Positions 13,268 to 28,000 of a stretch of DNA of 64,000 nucleotides are shown one piece after another. The first letter of the stretch is position 1, and each line of letters opens with the position of its first letter. The translations under genes and the position numbers were made by a program. The notes below the pieces were generated by a model. The model did no database searches. It was not told the DNA's origin and worked only from the letters and a program-made list of their open reading frames with translations. Source of the DNA: Orthonyx spaldingii (taxonomy: Eukaryota; Chordata; Aves; Passeriformes; Orthonychidae); the NCBI GenBank assembly GCA_013397795.1, contig VZTJ01003817.1:558001-622000 (forward strand), written 5' to 3'.

Positions 13268-16200
13268 AATCCACAAAAGCCATAAATCTGATATCTATAA
13301 ATCAGAAGTTATTCTACTCCAGTCAGGGAGCTGGTACAAAACCAGAATAAGGTACATGAGAATCAGGACCCCTAGAGGCTTGTTATCATTGAGAGGTTTA
13401 TAACACACAGTCCAAACCAGTCTAAACTAATGCCAATTCCAAGTATTAGGTGTTATAACTTTCTTATATTAATATATCTATTCATACCTGGGCATAATTT
13501 TCAGATCAGTACCCAAATGAGAAATCATATTTTAGTGAAAGAAAGCAAATTTAAAAAACTGTAATTTTAGCCACCTGGTAGTTAAGAAATTATAAAATTG
13601 CAACACTTAAAAATTAATACCCTTACAGATAGTAACTTCTAAAAAATGAGTGGGAAAGTTGAGATCTTGAGGGTTTATGCTGAAAAGCAAAATTAAATAA
13701 ATGCCCTTCATTTGTTCCTGTACTGTGATAGAAAACACACAGGTGTATGTTTGGGAACGCAACCTTGCATTGTTACAAATGTATTTTCCCCAACTGGGCA
13801 GACATTTTTAATGCTATATTGTAAGAACTTACTTTATTATGAGAGATGTTCTTTTCAGCTTTCTAAATCAACATTTCAGAGCATTTAATAAATTGGGCTG
13901 CACATGCAATTGTCATTCCAGCCAGAAGTCATTCTCATTATTATTTCTGTGCCACAATTTTTTAGTGAATTTGTATTTTCATGAGTAAGGGAAAGCAGCC
14001 AACAATTGTCAGGAAAATTAAATAAAGATGTCTGAATAAGACATTTCCCAATTAAATCAATGCAGGAAATTTCTGGTGGCTGGAATTCCTTGTGTAGAAG
14101 CAGGATGCAAACATCTTCCAACTGCACAAGTTCTGGAAACTGGTACTATCCATTTACTTGTACAAATGTGAACATTTAAACTGCTGTTCCTAAAACTGAC
14201 TTTGAGATTCACGCAGAGCAGAGTTTGTCAAGTGACCACTGATGACATTAAACACTTCTTTTCAAAAGAACATTGCTGCTGTAGATAAAAGAAACAGTAA
14301 GCCAATAGCATCATCCAGGACCTCTCAGCAACGGCAAATTTCAGTTACAGTGTCACTGAAGCTCCTGATTTCTGGAAGTGTTCTTTACACATGGCTTCAG
14401 GAACTACATTGTCTTTCTCTGGCTCATTTGCTTCAGTGCATCACCAAACCCAAATAGACTAGAATTTGTAGAACAGTAAAATGCAACAATCTTGCTTTCA
14501 TTTAAATCAATGAGAACAGATAACCTACTGATACTCGGTAACACAAAGCCTCAATTTCAGTTTCCTAATTTTAGTTTTTTATAATAAAAGATCAAAAGAA
14601 AAACCTTAATGTAAATTAAATTTTCATGTTTAACTAAACAACCAATGAGCATTTTGTTATGTTTGGGTGTCTATTCCTGTATCTAATAAAGTCCTAAGAT
14701 CCTGTTTACCTCCAGCGTGGATTCTCTGTTGTTCAGTGAGGGCTCAGTTGCAGCCTTTCCCCAGCTCAGACAGCTGGTACTTCTTCTACTCAAGGTCACA
14801 TTTCCACAAACTTGTAGGGACTTAGGATGTTTGAAATACCTCTACTACTGTCAGATTAGACTGAAGCTGAGAAATGGGATCATAATTATTTAGGTCAGGA
14901 AGAAAGTTAATTAGTATGACCAATACTTCCATAACAAACTGTACTGAGTATTTCTTAGCCTACTTCACACTATAAACACTAACTTCATCTCAATAAAAGA
15001 GATACTTCTCAATATCCACGTAAACTCAGCTACTTTGTTAACAGATTTTAACATTGCTCATGTGCCTTAAAGAGCACTCCCATCTGGCATCATCTTTAGA
15101 TTTCTCCATTAAATGGGAATACATACACCCACAGTACATGTTGCCAGCATCTGTAGTAAAAATGCTCTACACTAACCAAAGAGAACCTGAAGCTATTACA
15201 GAAATAATTGTCTGATAATTCTGAGTAAAATTTAATAATCTGAAAATCAAATTGCTATTTTTTAATCTGCCTTTTTTAGCAATTATTTTTATCTTGAGGC
15301 TTTACTTCTTCAGTCAAGAAACAGCTCAAATCAAGCCAATACTGAATGTGTTTCGGTATTAGGAACGTACTTTTCATGTGTATTTGCCTCTCTCTCCATG
15401 TGTCATACCCCTGTTCGTACAACAGAATGGTCTCAGAGAGCACCTGGATACTCTCCAGTTGAACTAAATGAGGAGACTGAAGTCTGGGAGAACATCTAGC
15501 GCACTCTCACTTATGGAACAGGACTAAGTTAATTCAAGCTAAAACTTTTGAAATGTCTGTGGCAGAAATGTCATCCACAAGATCAATTATTCTGCTCTAT
15601 AGACCTGCTTCTATTGCATTGCTCTACTTGTTGCTATAGGCCACCCCAATCACATGGAGTAATACTCTGGCCAGAACTATGGGAAGAGAGTTGATCTTGA
15701 TTTGTGTACAGAAAACCTTCTGTCCAGGCAGGAAAAAATCTTTACAGGGATCCATTGTCATAGGCACCTCTGCTAGGAACAGAGATTACAAGGAACACAC
15801 TGAGTGTTGTCTTCAGTCTCTGCAGAAGGCTGAGAGGGCTCTTTCATTGAGTACAATGGATTTTGGATCAAGGGTTTAAAAGCTAAGAGATCACAAAGAT
15901 ACACATGTGCATACAAAGTTCTCTGCAGACCTGAAAATTTAACCATGCAATCACACTGATGATTTCTCTGACAGATTTGATGGTTCTGACATAGACCATT
16001 TTTTATTAGTGGGACTAGACATTAAGCCCATAGATAAAAGGATCGATTACGATTAGACGGGCGAATTATTAACATTTCATTTTCTGAAATCAGTCTTCAT
16101 AAGTGTTATTTTAGCTCTCAGTATAGTATTTTCCACAGGTATGAGATACTGGCATTTTAGTACCTGATAAATTATGTGAAAAATTGCAGTGCTCTGCAAC

Positions 16201-16496
16201 ATGCAAACCTTACCCAGTCCATACATTTAGACTGACTGATCAACTCCGTGCATTCCCCACCCACTCAGGTGATCACACAGAAATGGGAGAGGAATACCAA
16301 CCAACAAAGATAACTGAACACACTTCAGGTTTTATAACACTGTCAAATGCTCAGAACATCAACACCATTTGATCAGTCTTCATTACATCACGCATGACAA
16401 CAGAATGCAGTGACCCCTTGGGCAGTACACTACAGTATGAACATCCACTATTGAAGCAAAGATTGTTATGTGGGGTCCTCAAGCCTCAAACCACAT

Positions 16497-16640
16497 TCAG
16501 AGAATAAGTAAGGTTGGAAAGACCCTAAAGATCACTGAGTCCAACCACTAAACCAACAATGCCAAATTCACCACTAAACTATGCTTTTAAATACACTCAG
16601 GGATGGTATTACCACTTACCTGGGAAGGCTGATCCATTTT
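16497..16640 (-). mobile_element. CR1 LINE 3'-end fragment
   Basis: Read left to right, phrases such as 'AGGTTGGAAAGACCCTAAAG', 'GAGTCCAACC', 'CCAAATTCACCACTAAACTA' and 'CTCAGGGATGG' match the reverse complement of the avian CR1 3' untranslated end. In the intact family these would read as 'aggttggaaaagacctttaagatcat..gagtccaacc' and so on. Only the last 140 bases or so are present, which is the usual 5' truncation from incomplete target-primed reverse transcription. The octamer tail expected just left of the fragment is eroded to 'CAGAGAATAAG'. It is divergent, so the insertion is old. Confidence 0.8.
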
Positions 16641-17960
16641 AATCAAATTAAAACACAAGGTAAATATACGAAAGTGGATGTTAGCAAATCTATCTGAGCT
16701 GAAAATAAATTTAGGTCTTGGCCTTAGGCATCTTATTTTCTTTCAAATAACTGATCTTATATCTGTGGACTTACTTCTATTACAGGCAGGATGAATTTTT
16801 AATTTTACATTTAATCCATGCAAAAATCATCTTCCTTGGTCCATGAATACTGGAAGAATCCTTTACAACTCTACAACTTTGCTCTAATGTTAAAACAAGA
16901 TTGATGCTGCCTGCCTCCTTGCAAAACAGCAGTATCAGCTAAATATGCAAAAGTGCTCATAGGTGGAAAACGCAACAATTTTTTAATGCAATTTCTAGTC
17001 ATCACCAATTTCTTCTACAGTCCTCAGTAGTACAGAATATGAAGCTTTTTCTTGATGTTACTGTAGATCTTTTCTCACATAAACTTTTATCTTCTGTCTC
17101 TGGTGAAAAATGCACAATCAGGAAAAGATAATGCAAATACTAAACCACTGTCAGTTAAAATGTTTGAGAGTGCGTGCTTTGGGATGATGAAAAAGCTCCT
17201 TTTGTATTGAAGTTTAAGTGGTAATGTTCTAACTGAAACAAGAACACTATTTTTAATCCGTACTTGAAAGATCAAATTAAATCTGCTGCAGTCAGCCTTG
17301 GTAGGGGTGCATCTATCAGAGACGACTTCTTTTTTTTATGAGAAAGCTGCAAGTCTAAGACTACTGGATACTCATTTGTCTGGTTTTCTGTAGACATTCA
17401 GGGAGCTAGGGCAATCATTTCTAGCTCAAAAGCACATCCCAAAATACTGGGAGATCAAGAGAAAAAATATCTCTTTATATACATTCCATTATTTTCTTGA
17501 ATAGAGTCAGACTTCAGGAAGAAAATCTCAAACATAAGCTAGTCACAAGTTCACTGCACTTTTAGGATAATGTATCAGTGCATTATCATACATCTTTCAT
17601 TTAGTTACAGTCCTATCAGCAACATCACTGCAGTACTTCTGGCACCATGGTTGTTTCCACTACAGATTCGCTACTATACAGATGTTACAAGTATTTGGAA
17701 TCCTGTAAGTCTGAAACTTATTCTACAAGCTGGAAACAAAAATGCAACATACATTTTTTAATTATTTTCACCACTTTTCCATATGGGACCTAGAGAAGGG
17801 CATGCAATGAACATTTGTCAGTTACTAAGAAAACATGTTCTCAGAGAATCCAAAGAAATGATAGCACTTAATTCACCATCTGCTACTTGTTCGCTACAAT
17901 TTGCTTTTAAGTACACTGGCCAAACATTGAAATATGGATTATTTTTGCTTTTACACATCA

Positions 17961-18028
17961 ATTTATATTAAATATTTATATTTATATTAATATATAACAA
18001 TTTATAACATTTATATTAAAAATAATTC
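17961..18028. repeat. AT-only low-complexity tract
   Basis: About 68 bases made almost entirely of A and T, with repeated TTTATATTAA phrases (ATTTATATTAAA, TTTATATTAATA, TTTATATTAAAA). Probably a decayed microsatellite. Confidence 0.75.
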
Positions 18029-21000
18029 AAATTTCATGAGGTAGTAAAAAGAGAAACTTGAATTCTATTATTTTTATGCATCTTAAATATATGTAAATTG
18101 CCTGCTGAATACATAACACAAAATGAGATGAGCACAGGAGCTTGGTATCCAAACCCCTCTGAATTTAATTCCCAACTCCCTTAAAATTCTCATCCAACAA
18201 TGTTGAGAAATTCACATGAAAAGACAAGGGCTGAAAAGAATGACAGAATGACAAAAAAGAATGAACCATATAAGAATTATCAGAAATAAGGATTTGTTTC
18301 AAAAAGGGTGAGCTAGCCACAAGCAGGGTAGAGCAGAGGTCAAGGCCATCAATCTCTCAGTGACTGTGGAAGTTTCTCTCTATTCTTGTTATTTGTGAAG
18401 TTATAAGATCAATATTTTCCCCATCAGTTCCAAACAGCAAAGATTATTCATGCTGTATATTTAAAGAAACTGGGGAAATGTAAGAAATGCCTGATCCATT
18501 GACCACTGAAGTCAATAGGAAGATTTCCATTTGAGGTCTAAAGCGACCTGCTTCTTTGGATGTGCAAGATTAATTTTTTTCATATCTAGACAGATAACTG
18601 ATTTTTTAGATTACAGTTATCATATGTTTTCATATTAATTTTACTCTCTGCAACTATGAAAACCAGGACAGTATCACAATAAAAATACCACTGCTTTACC
18701 TCTTTTTTTATTCCTGTTGCTCAAATAGAGAAATCCACAAGTTCTTAGTATGTTCAGTACTTCATGAAAGGGATTTTAAATCAAGAAAAAAATTTATTAT
18801 GATAACTTACCTTTTGATAGAGCCAAGTTATTCTCACTTCTTTTAAAAGAAATGCTAGAATTAAGACATTGTTGCCATAATGGAAACCTGTTAGTCATCC
18901 TTAATTCTGATTCTGCTTTTTTTCTAGCAAAACCTTTTTAACACAGACATTATTCCTCAGTTCTCCTAGGAGATAATAAAATAATTAAAATTCTCTTTCA
19001 AAATTCCAGTCTTATTACATTCATACATGATATTTGTCTCTTTGGACTATTTCTAAATCCAATATCATTAACACTGCAAACTGATCACTAGAATGTCTAA
19101 AAGCATGTGGGGAGTTATTTTTGAACCTTGAGGAATAGGGATACATTTCAGAAAAAAATTGCAGCGTTTCACTGAAATAATATTTTTCTTCAATAAAACA
19201 GGAAACTTCAGAGGGTGTGCTATGTATGAAGAGCAGAGCAAAAATGCTGGACTGAAAAATTAATGAAAGTGAAACAGATTGCCTTATTTCTAATTAGGAA
19301 GTGTAGTTTACTAGGACAGGAAGGCTTCATTGAAGATTCACTCCAGGGAATTCTGCTACATTGTTTTTCTTGAAATATTTCTATGATCAAGGATACAATA
19401 CCCTGGAAATTAATAGAACAAAAAAGAGGAAAGAAAGGGGAAGTTTCAGTGGCTCTTCATACACAAGGCTGACTTTAGAAAAATAAAACCAACAGGCCTG
19501 CTTGGGTTATTAAATCATTGTTTAGTGAAAATGCGGTATTATAAACTCTATAAAGCATGGGGAGTATAGTCAGTCAGTTCAGATTTAGCTAATTTTCTTC
19601 GTATTCTGTTTGAAACAATGTTTGATATAGACTGTTAGTGTGTTTTATCAAAGATTTTGCCCTTGGACTTGAGCTAAGGACAAAAAAATGATTCTAACTA
19701 CTCTAGCCAAGACCTATAGATAAAACAATTTTTCAAAAGAAGGCTACACCATCCAGGAGTAGGGCTGGCTGCAGATACCAAACTTTGGAGGCATGCAGTG
19801 TAGGTGACTACATCTCAGACAGTCATTCATGTCCTATGACTTGAAGAGGCACAATTCTGCAGACCTGCCCAAGACATCCTAGGACAAGGATGAGACAAGT
19901 GCCGTGCCAAGGCCTATAGCAGCTAGCTAAAATGTAAAAGTATTCATCAATATATGCAGATTAGTATCATTCCTGGTGTCCAGAAAAAAAGAAATTGGAT
20001 CACTTAGCATGCCACAAGGAGGCTTCATGTAACATATTTTACAAACAGCCGTGTACAGTTTATCTATAGCTGTTTCTTATCTTGTACCCAGAGCATCTGA
20101 GAAAAAAAGACAACAAAAGTTGCTAAAAAACTCCCATTGGTTTCTGAAACTACAGGATGCAGCTCTTAATCACCAGCTCTGGAGCATGATGAAGGAGAAG
20201 AACCTGCACAGAGAAATGTAACAGTTATCAGCTGGCATCTTCAGTACAGAAAGAAACCTGTTTGCACTTATCTAGTTCTTTCAAGGATATCAGTGCATGA
20301 GTTTACAAAGGACAAGTGAACTACAGACCAACGTTAAGATACAGGTACCTAGAAAATCAATAGCAGAGTCAGAAATCTCACTCTAGAAATACCTCATTTC
20401 CTTTCCTGTGACCATTGATTTATATCAGAGTTGGTAGTTGCAGAATAGTATCTGAAACTACACAAAAATATATTTTGGAAGGGATGACTGTTAAGTTCAC
20501 AGAATTTAGATACATGAATCAAAAAACTCTGCTTGTCTTCCTACTTCTGCCCCTAACTCTGGGTTACATTATATTGTCCCCTCCATAATTTTGTTTTCCC
20601 ATGTGCTTTCTTCCCCCACCATCTATAACATTGCTTAATTTACAGCTGTAAAGTGCTTTGAGACCCTAACATAGAAGCATAGGGAAACATAAAACACTCT
20701 TGTTTTTACGCTTATCATTACTCTGAAACAAAATAGCTATTTGAGGCCATACTGGGAATATATTATTTTAATTTGGATTGCCTTGACATTGTGTTGTGTT
20801 TCCATTTTAGAGTCTTTATGGGATTTATCATATTCATTCTTTATAAGGTTGTGCTTTCAGGTTAGTAGCAACATGAGATAAAAGATTTCTTACTATTATT
20901 GTGAAGGAAAATGATTAAATCTGGCTGTTCATTGAATATCTCAGCAACAATGGAGAAAGGGGGAAAAAAAGGAACTCGAAAGGGTCTTCCATTCATTCTG

Positions 21001-23590
21001 TCGGGAGATGTTTCTTGTGGAAAAGTAGAGTTTCTGGGTGCTCATCTCGACTGAACTGAAGCCGTATCATTGCAGCCTCCATTCTAATTCTTAAGAAGGG
21101 CAAAATAAGAGTGAGGTTAGCAAAATAAAAATTTAAACTTAGTAAACATTTCCTTTGGTTTTGAGGCCAAGAAGTTTCTGAAGTCTACTTCCCTTTCTTT
21201 CACATAAGAGAATTTAGAGCTTAGACACACTGACTGGAATGGAAGAGTAATCAGTCAGAAAAAACAAATAAATTTTGTGTCTGCCTCTGTTAGTGGGGAA
21301 AATAATTGAAAGCATGACTGCCTATGTGGTTCCTCTACAACTTCAAAAGTGTACAAAATCACAGCCATCTGTTTGCTGTTAGGGTCATGTTTTTTATTTT
21401 CCTGCTTATACTCCCACTGAAAGCAATGAGAAGTTTTCAATCCTCCATAATGAAAATGACATAACTTTATTCTCTCTCCTATATTCAGTTTAAAGTAGGT
21501 TTTATTATGCCTTTTCCTTTCCTCCTGAGTATGTTTAAGTCTTGTTAACTAGCACCTTTGAACATTATCTATAAAAGAGAACAAAAGTAGCAAAAAATGG
21601 TCACCACCTTGTAAGAGAAGGATAAGGAGAACTAGTGGACCTCCCTCAGGTCTGAATGTTTTCATCAAGAAGATTATTAAAAGCAAAGCCACTGCAATAA
21701 CATAGAATGTGCCTTGGCATAATGAAAGCAAGATGTAAAAATGTGTTGGTGAGAAGGGCAGCTTTGAAGCAGCTGCAGCCCAAGCTCTATAATAATATCT
21801 GAAGGAGGATATGCTGGTAATGGAAGTGTGCCTTGTCTAACTTCAACTATTCATCTCAAGGGGCGATTTACAAGGTGATAAAAGGTTCCAAGCTGCAAAA
21901 GGTACTTTAGACCATTAAAAAGCAGCTTTTTATGATCATTTCTTCTGTACAGTACATGTTGTTTCATTAATCAAATGCTTATTCTATTAAAACACCCACT
22001 CTTTTAGCTGGTGGGACAACAAGTTTTACTACCATGAAATGGCATTAAAAGCCACAGACGTCCCAGTTAAGCCTTTGTAATGATTCTAACACAGCCCAAG
22101 TGTGGCTGTCTCCAGAGGGATACCTGAATGGCATGTCTGCTCTGCTTCACTTCTTGGCAAGTGTCTTGGCATGCTTCAGTTCTCAAGGTCATGTCACCCT
22201 TTCCAAGCAAGAAAGCAGGCAAAGCACACATGCACTCCCTAAACCAGAGCTAAGCCAGTGGCTCACATCAAATCTGACTCTGTCGGCATTAAATTGTGTA
22301 TTAAATGAGCATTAAAAGCCAAGCAGGCTGTGGCAAAGGGAAAGCTTCTGCTCACAAAGACAATTGCAATGCTTTAAAAATATCAGCCTTTTCATCTCCT
22401 AGAGACAAAACAGTCAACGCTCACAAGAAAAGTTAGAGATCTGAGGACCTGGTGTATGAGCCAAAACAAATAGATAAACATTTAAAGAAACTTTTCTCAA
22501 CTCTCATTTTAGCCCTTGAAAGTGACTTCCCTAATCAAGTGTGCCACAGACCACTAGCTAGGACTTCTTTTCTACTCCTTAAATCATCAGATCACTAAGA
22601 AAAGGAAAGTGTTTCATTATTTTGCAAGTCTAGATCCAAAACTCAAAGCATTTAAATTCCTACACTCCCTTCCACCAGGGAGACTAAAGCGCAACTCAAA
22701 TAGGCAGACAAATCTGCAGTACAGTCTCTCAATCATACGTGTAACTTTTCAGTCCACATAGATATGAAAAATAACCTCTATGTTAAGCACAAAAATGTAG
22801 AACAAAACAACAGATATTTGGAGCCCACATAGTTGGACTTGGAGAGCAGGAGAGAGGGAGAGGAAAGGGAAAAGACTCAGTTATTTTTTTGCAGGGCAAC
22901 CACAGTGACCAACAAGCAATTTAAACTCACATTTAATGACCTTTACATTCATTAAAATGTAATGAATGTTAAAATAGTAACTATATTAATAAGAAAAAAA
23001 CCAACATGACAATATAGCAGCTGACAGGGGCTTAGAAGTCTAAATTCACATGAAATTAACTTTTAGTGCAGATGCATTAGAACACTAGTAAAGTAATTTA
23101 AATTTATCAATTACCCACTGTATGTTTGTTTCAGTGTTACTGTTAAAGTTCAGTAAATGTAATTTACTAAAATATATAACCAAAATCCAATAAATGTTTG
23201 TGCAGGTTAAAAATAAGTGAAAATAAATATTTCAAAAAGCATCATACTAGCGTTAATAAATTGCAAAGAAATGAACATCAGATAGTTAAATATTGTGATA
23301 TGTTAAATACAAAATCAACATCCTAGCACATGACAAACAGATTTTTTATTTATCTAAACAAAAAAATTTTCTTGTTATTCTATGAGCTGGTAGTTTCAGT
23401 ATTAATATGGAAAGACATCACAAATTAAAATTCAACCATGGCAAGTGGATTATCAACATTCCAATGAAAACCATGCAGGCAAGCTACACTTACATTACTT
23501 AGCTTGGTAGAATCCTTTTGAAGTTTGTAAGCTACTGTTTTGTACTGTTGTCTGTCTGACAATATAGCAGGAGTCTTGTATTAAAACAGG

Positions 23591-23634
23591 AAAAACAAAC
23601 AAACCAACAAACAAAACAAACAAACAAAAAAAAA
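23591..23634 (+). repeat. (AAAC)n microsatellite
   Basis: About 44 bases of imperfect AAAC repeats ending in a run of A. This type of simple repeat often grows from a retroelement poly(A) tail, but no element body was recognised on either side. Confidence 0.85.
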
Positions 23635-25060
23635 TCCAGTGAGTAGTATCATGAAATATGATTTGGCAGTAGTCAATCCATGACAGAAGCCTTGTCACTT
23701 TTACCCTCATGGTACTTGGAATAAAATACAAAATAATTCAGTGCCAATCTCCTTGATAAATCAAGCACCAGAAAAGCCCTGAATGCATTATCTAGGAGAT
23801 TATAAATTTGCTCTAAAAAACAGAGCATCATTAAAAATAAGAAGTCTTATGAGGAAAAAAGTTCAACTTTTGTCCACACTTTCTACACTTAAACTTTTAA
23901 GATTTTTAATCAGAATTTCTCAGTGTGACATTAGTATGCAATTAGGTTCTGCTTTTCATTATATGAGATTCTCAAAAGTACAACAACATTCTTCTCTGGG
24001 AGCTAAAAGTCAGTTATTTAAATCTTATGATAAGATTGCATTTCTTCTGAAAAAAAATCTTGAATAAATTGAGTATGATTTTGGATTGATGCCTTAAATT
24101 TATCAGATATAATGATATAGGCTAGTAAGTATGTATGCTACAGACATTTTGTCATATACATTCCTAGGAAGTAAACAGGTAACCAGACATTATGCCTAAA
24201 AAGGTTTTTCTTATTTTGGGAAATAATTGATACCAGGTCATAACTTTTATCGTATTCCAGAAAACACCAGAAACATAACAGAAATAACACCATCATGACT
24301 AGCTATATTGCTACTGCTAAATTATTAACTTCATAAAATTCAATAAAAGGACAAAGCAATGAGTATAGACATTCACTATCTGCACCTTAAGGTATCCCAG
24401 GACGGTATCACAAGCAATTAATAAAAAGCAAAGTACTCTCCGTATATAAAATGCCTACAAAGGAAGAAAAGAGCAGTTGGGAAAACAGTGTCACTATACT
24501 GAGATAAAAATGCACCCATGTAGAACAACCTGCATGCAATATGACTTTTAATCCAATGTTACCTCAAAGTTGTGAGGCCAGTACATGCTGTAGCTCACCC
24601 CAGGCCTCTGGCCTCTTCCGCTATTATGGCTGGAAATCTTTCACCACAACTCCTTTTCCACTGAGACATCAGTGTTCACTCCTTGTGGGTCCAAGGGGAG
24701 TGGAGGAGGAGAGAGGGGGCAAAGACAATACTCAGTCACCTTTGTTTTGATCCTCATACACCAAGTACCCACCATCTTTCTAATAAAGTAACAAGAAATG
24801 CCAAAAATGCACCTCCCTCCCCACCATAGGCTGCTGCAGAGGAGCAGTTCTGGTGCTCTTCAGAGCCTGCCTTCTCCATGGCTCTGCCAGCTCCTCAGCT
24901 TTCCAACCCTTCAGGACATGCATCTCCAAACCAATCAGTCTCATGACCTATTCCAAGCTACTGACAGCAGTCTCATTTTTAACAGAGAATTTCAGAGGTT
25001 GGAGGTTTAACCCTGTATCAGAATGAAAAAAGGTTTGAAGTAGAAAAGGTTTTCACAAAA

Positions 25061-25094
25061 CCTTTCTCTCCCTTTCTCTCCCTTTCTCTCCCTT
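25061..25094 (+). repeat. Short pyrimidine minisatellite, 10-bp unit
   Basis: Three exact tandem copies of CCTTTCTCTC followed by a partial fourth. The strand is purely pyrimidine, so it is a homopurine/homopyrimidine mirror-type tract with some potential for triplex formation. Confidence 0.9.
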
Positions 25095-28000
25095 ACGGCA
25101 CTTGAGATGCAAGAAAAGGCTCTCTTCTGAGAGGGAACAAGAAGGGATCAGTCCAATGCTCTACAGATGCATGCAGCAGAGGAGACTCAGATTGGCACTG
25201 ACCTTTTCAGCTGTTCCAGAAGTGAGGACACTACAGTGAGATGGACGTTCAGTGATTAAAAGACCACTCATTCCTACAAGATGAATCAGACCACCAGATA
25301 ACAAGAATTTTGGGAAGTGGAGTACAAGCTTTATACCATCTTAAAAGTTCCTTTCAGGAGAAAATATAATGGCTTAACAACCCTAACAAGCAAACAGTAC
25401 AAGCATTAATCTAACCAAGCAATGTTGTAACCAAATGGAACAGAATTTGTCTACCTCCCTCACTGTGACTTACTCAAAAGAAAAAAGCATGATAATTAAA
25501 TTAAATAAGTGAAAAAACTAAGCCAGTTGTGCTTCATGATGTTTTTATTCATACCTTCATAAGATTTAATTGAACTTTCTGTGAATTTAAGAAAACTGTA
25601 ACACCAAGAAGAAAAAATCATCACTGCACGTATGGCAATCATATGGTATGGCATTATTTCCACTGATAAATATATTCTTATCCTTATCACACACATCCTG
25701 GTTACAAAGTAAGTTTCACAATAATGAACATTTTCATTCTCCCTACACAGGTATTGACAAAATTTGTGAAGAAAAGAAAGGTCAATAACCAAATATATCT
25801 CCTCCTGCTCCCAGTGAGATATATTCTGGGGTTTCATAATGAACATGTTCCTTAATGATTAGACTGTCACTTCTCCCAAAAGATCTGAGGTGCTTTTATT
25901 GAATTTAGTTCTCTAAGTTTGAAAAGGTAATGCAAAATGACTTTCCGGCTCATCAAGTTGTTTTGATAATGGCCAAGGTATTGACTTGACTTAAAGAAAA
26001 TAGCTTGTGTCTACCAATGATGGAGAGAATGGTAGAAGGCAGGAGAGCTCTAGGAATGTAGGTATTGTCGGAATGGATATAAGTCTAGCCTCAGGTCCCA
26101 TCTCTGGCAGTTCCTGGCCTTGGATATGTCCTTCATTTTTCTTTAAAACTCCATCAGAGACAGACACAAAGTGAGCTGTCAAACACAGAAATCTCACCCT
26201 ACTGATTGAAATTGACTTCAATCTTTGAACAAAAACTGTTTTTCTAAGACTTACCTATCATTTTATCATATTATCTGTAAACACTCACCCTCCTCCAGAT
26301 TTATGATAACATTTTTTTCTTTAGGAGTTTGCTGGGGTTTTTTTCATGCAAACAATAATTTTTTCCCAGTGCCACTATTATACCATTTCTTTCCCCAAGA
26401 AAAATTGAAACATTTCACCTAAAGCATTTTTAATTCCTTTCTTGCATGAACTTTAATTATTTCATTTTGTGAACTGACATGACTGGGAAACTATGACAAG
26501 TTCATTTACACATTTGTTATATTATTCCACCTTTGTTTAGGCCATATAGATTTTGTCTTCTCGTTTTCACTACTGGTTTCTGCCTTTTAACATGTCCACA
26601 ACTGTAGCAGGCTTTCTTGATTGTCAAAGGAAATTGCATCAAGACAACGTGTGTGTGATTCAGGACTTAGTCTGTGTGAAAACAAGTTATGAATGCATCT
26701 CTTAACTGCAGCATATGGTGTTATGTGAAAAGAAAAATCAACACAAATCAGCAATTACAGCAACACTTCAGAAAGCCTGTGAAAAGAGTGTGCACCTATA
26801 TAGGGAAACCAAACAACTCACAATCTGATGAGGTTCAAGTTACTTCCCAGAGTCAAACTGAAGGGTAATCACGTAGCACTGGCTCATTTCACAGCCAGAA
26901 TGAACAACAGACTATTTCCCTCCTTCATGATGAGAGTGTAGCATAGTACTTGCAGAAAGCTTTAAGATTCAATTTCAGAGGTGGATCAGTTGATAGTGAA
27001 CCATACTCTCATGAAGGAAACCTGAAACAGGAGCTGTCAAAAATCAGAGCATTCACAGCCTGTTGCAAGTGTTCAGTCAAGTCTGATTTAGCAGAAAGAT
27101 GTCTCTGTGTCATGCAAGAAGAGCTCAAGATAACCATGAGAGTTGAGTTTTATTCTTTTAATTCTACCTAGCAAACTCACTCTCATACCATCTTCCTAAA
27201 TGGCTTATTTCACTAATAGAATGCAAGGAGAGGGAAAAAGGGCTGCACTGTTCCAAACACTGCAAGATGCAAACAGCAAGAACAATACCCTATACGGCCA
27301 ATGTCCAATTAAAGACAGAGAGTAATGAGCAGAAGGAAAAGCAAACACCAAGTGGGGTTTGTGCCATACAGTAAAACATCACCAAAGCAGAAACCTAGAC
27401 ACACTCCTGACATGTTAACAATGACCACTTGCAAATGCTACTGCCAAGTAGTCTTCATATTTCACTGCATTTCATTGTTTTCTGAGTTTGGAGGGCTACA
27501 AAAAGCTGAAGAGTTAATGGACGATCTTCTCTTCCAAAATTCTAAGACATTATTTTTCAATGTGTCTTACATGTCTGTAGACATGTTCTACCAGCAAAAA
27601 TGCATGAAATCTGATTTGAGAAATTAAGATCATAGTATGGTTTTCTTATCAATGTCAGCCTGAAAAATAAAGCAATTAAGATTCAAAGAAAGAAAATCAT
27701 GTAATAGACTACTGCTGCAAAATCAATAACATTTTATTGGGACACTAATATGTTTAGCATGTCTACAGACTTACTGAACATATTTTACTGACAACATCTC
27801 TATGAAACTAAGAATTATCCCCCTATTATTATTGGTATTTTACTCTTCAGGAATTCATCCAAAAGAAGCTAAAGTCCATATCTACACAACTGTCTTTAGC
27901 TACCTCAGTGCTATACAATGCCTAACACTACTCTCAGAAGTACTAAAATTATTCAAAGTTGGAGCCAACTTCTCTCATTTGCCTGTCAGAGCATAGACAG

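Larger units (their letters stand above)
1..16496. other. Repeat-poor non-coding DNA
   Basis: No exon, RNA gene or young transposable element is recognised. Open frames are all short (107 codons at most), scattered on both strands and overlapping, as expected by chance in AT-rich DNA. Visible contents are an alternating CA/TA stretch (about 1650-1686), a possible MIR-like scrap near 3.95-4.07 kb, a palindromic (AT)n at 8860-8884, a 16-base poly(A) at 9723-9738, and small inverted repeats at 12128-12159 and 13244-13267. The block could be an intron or intergenic. Nothing in the sequence decides between these. Confidence 0.6.
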
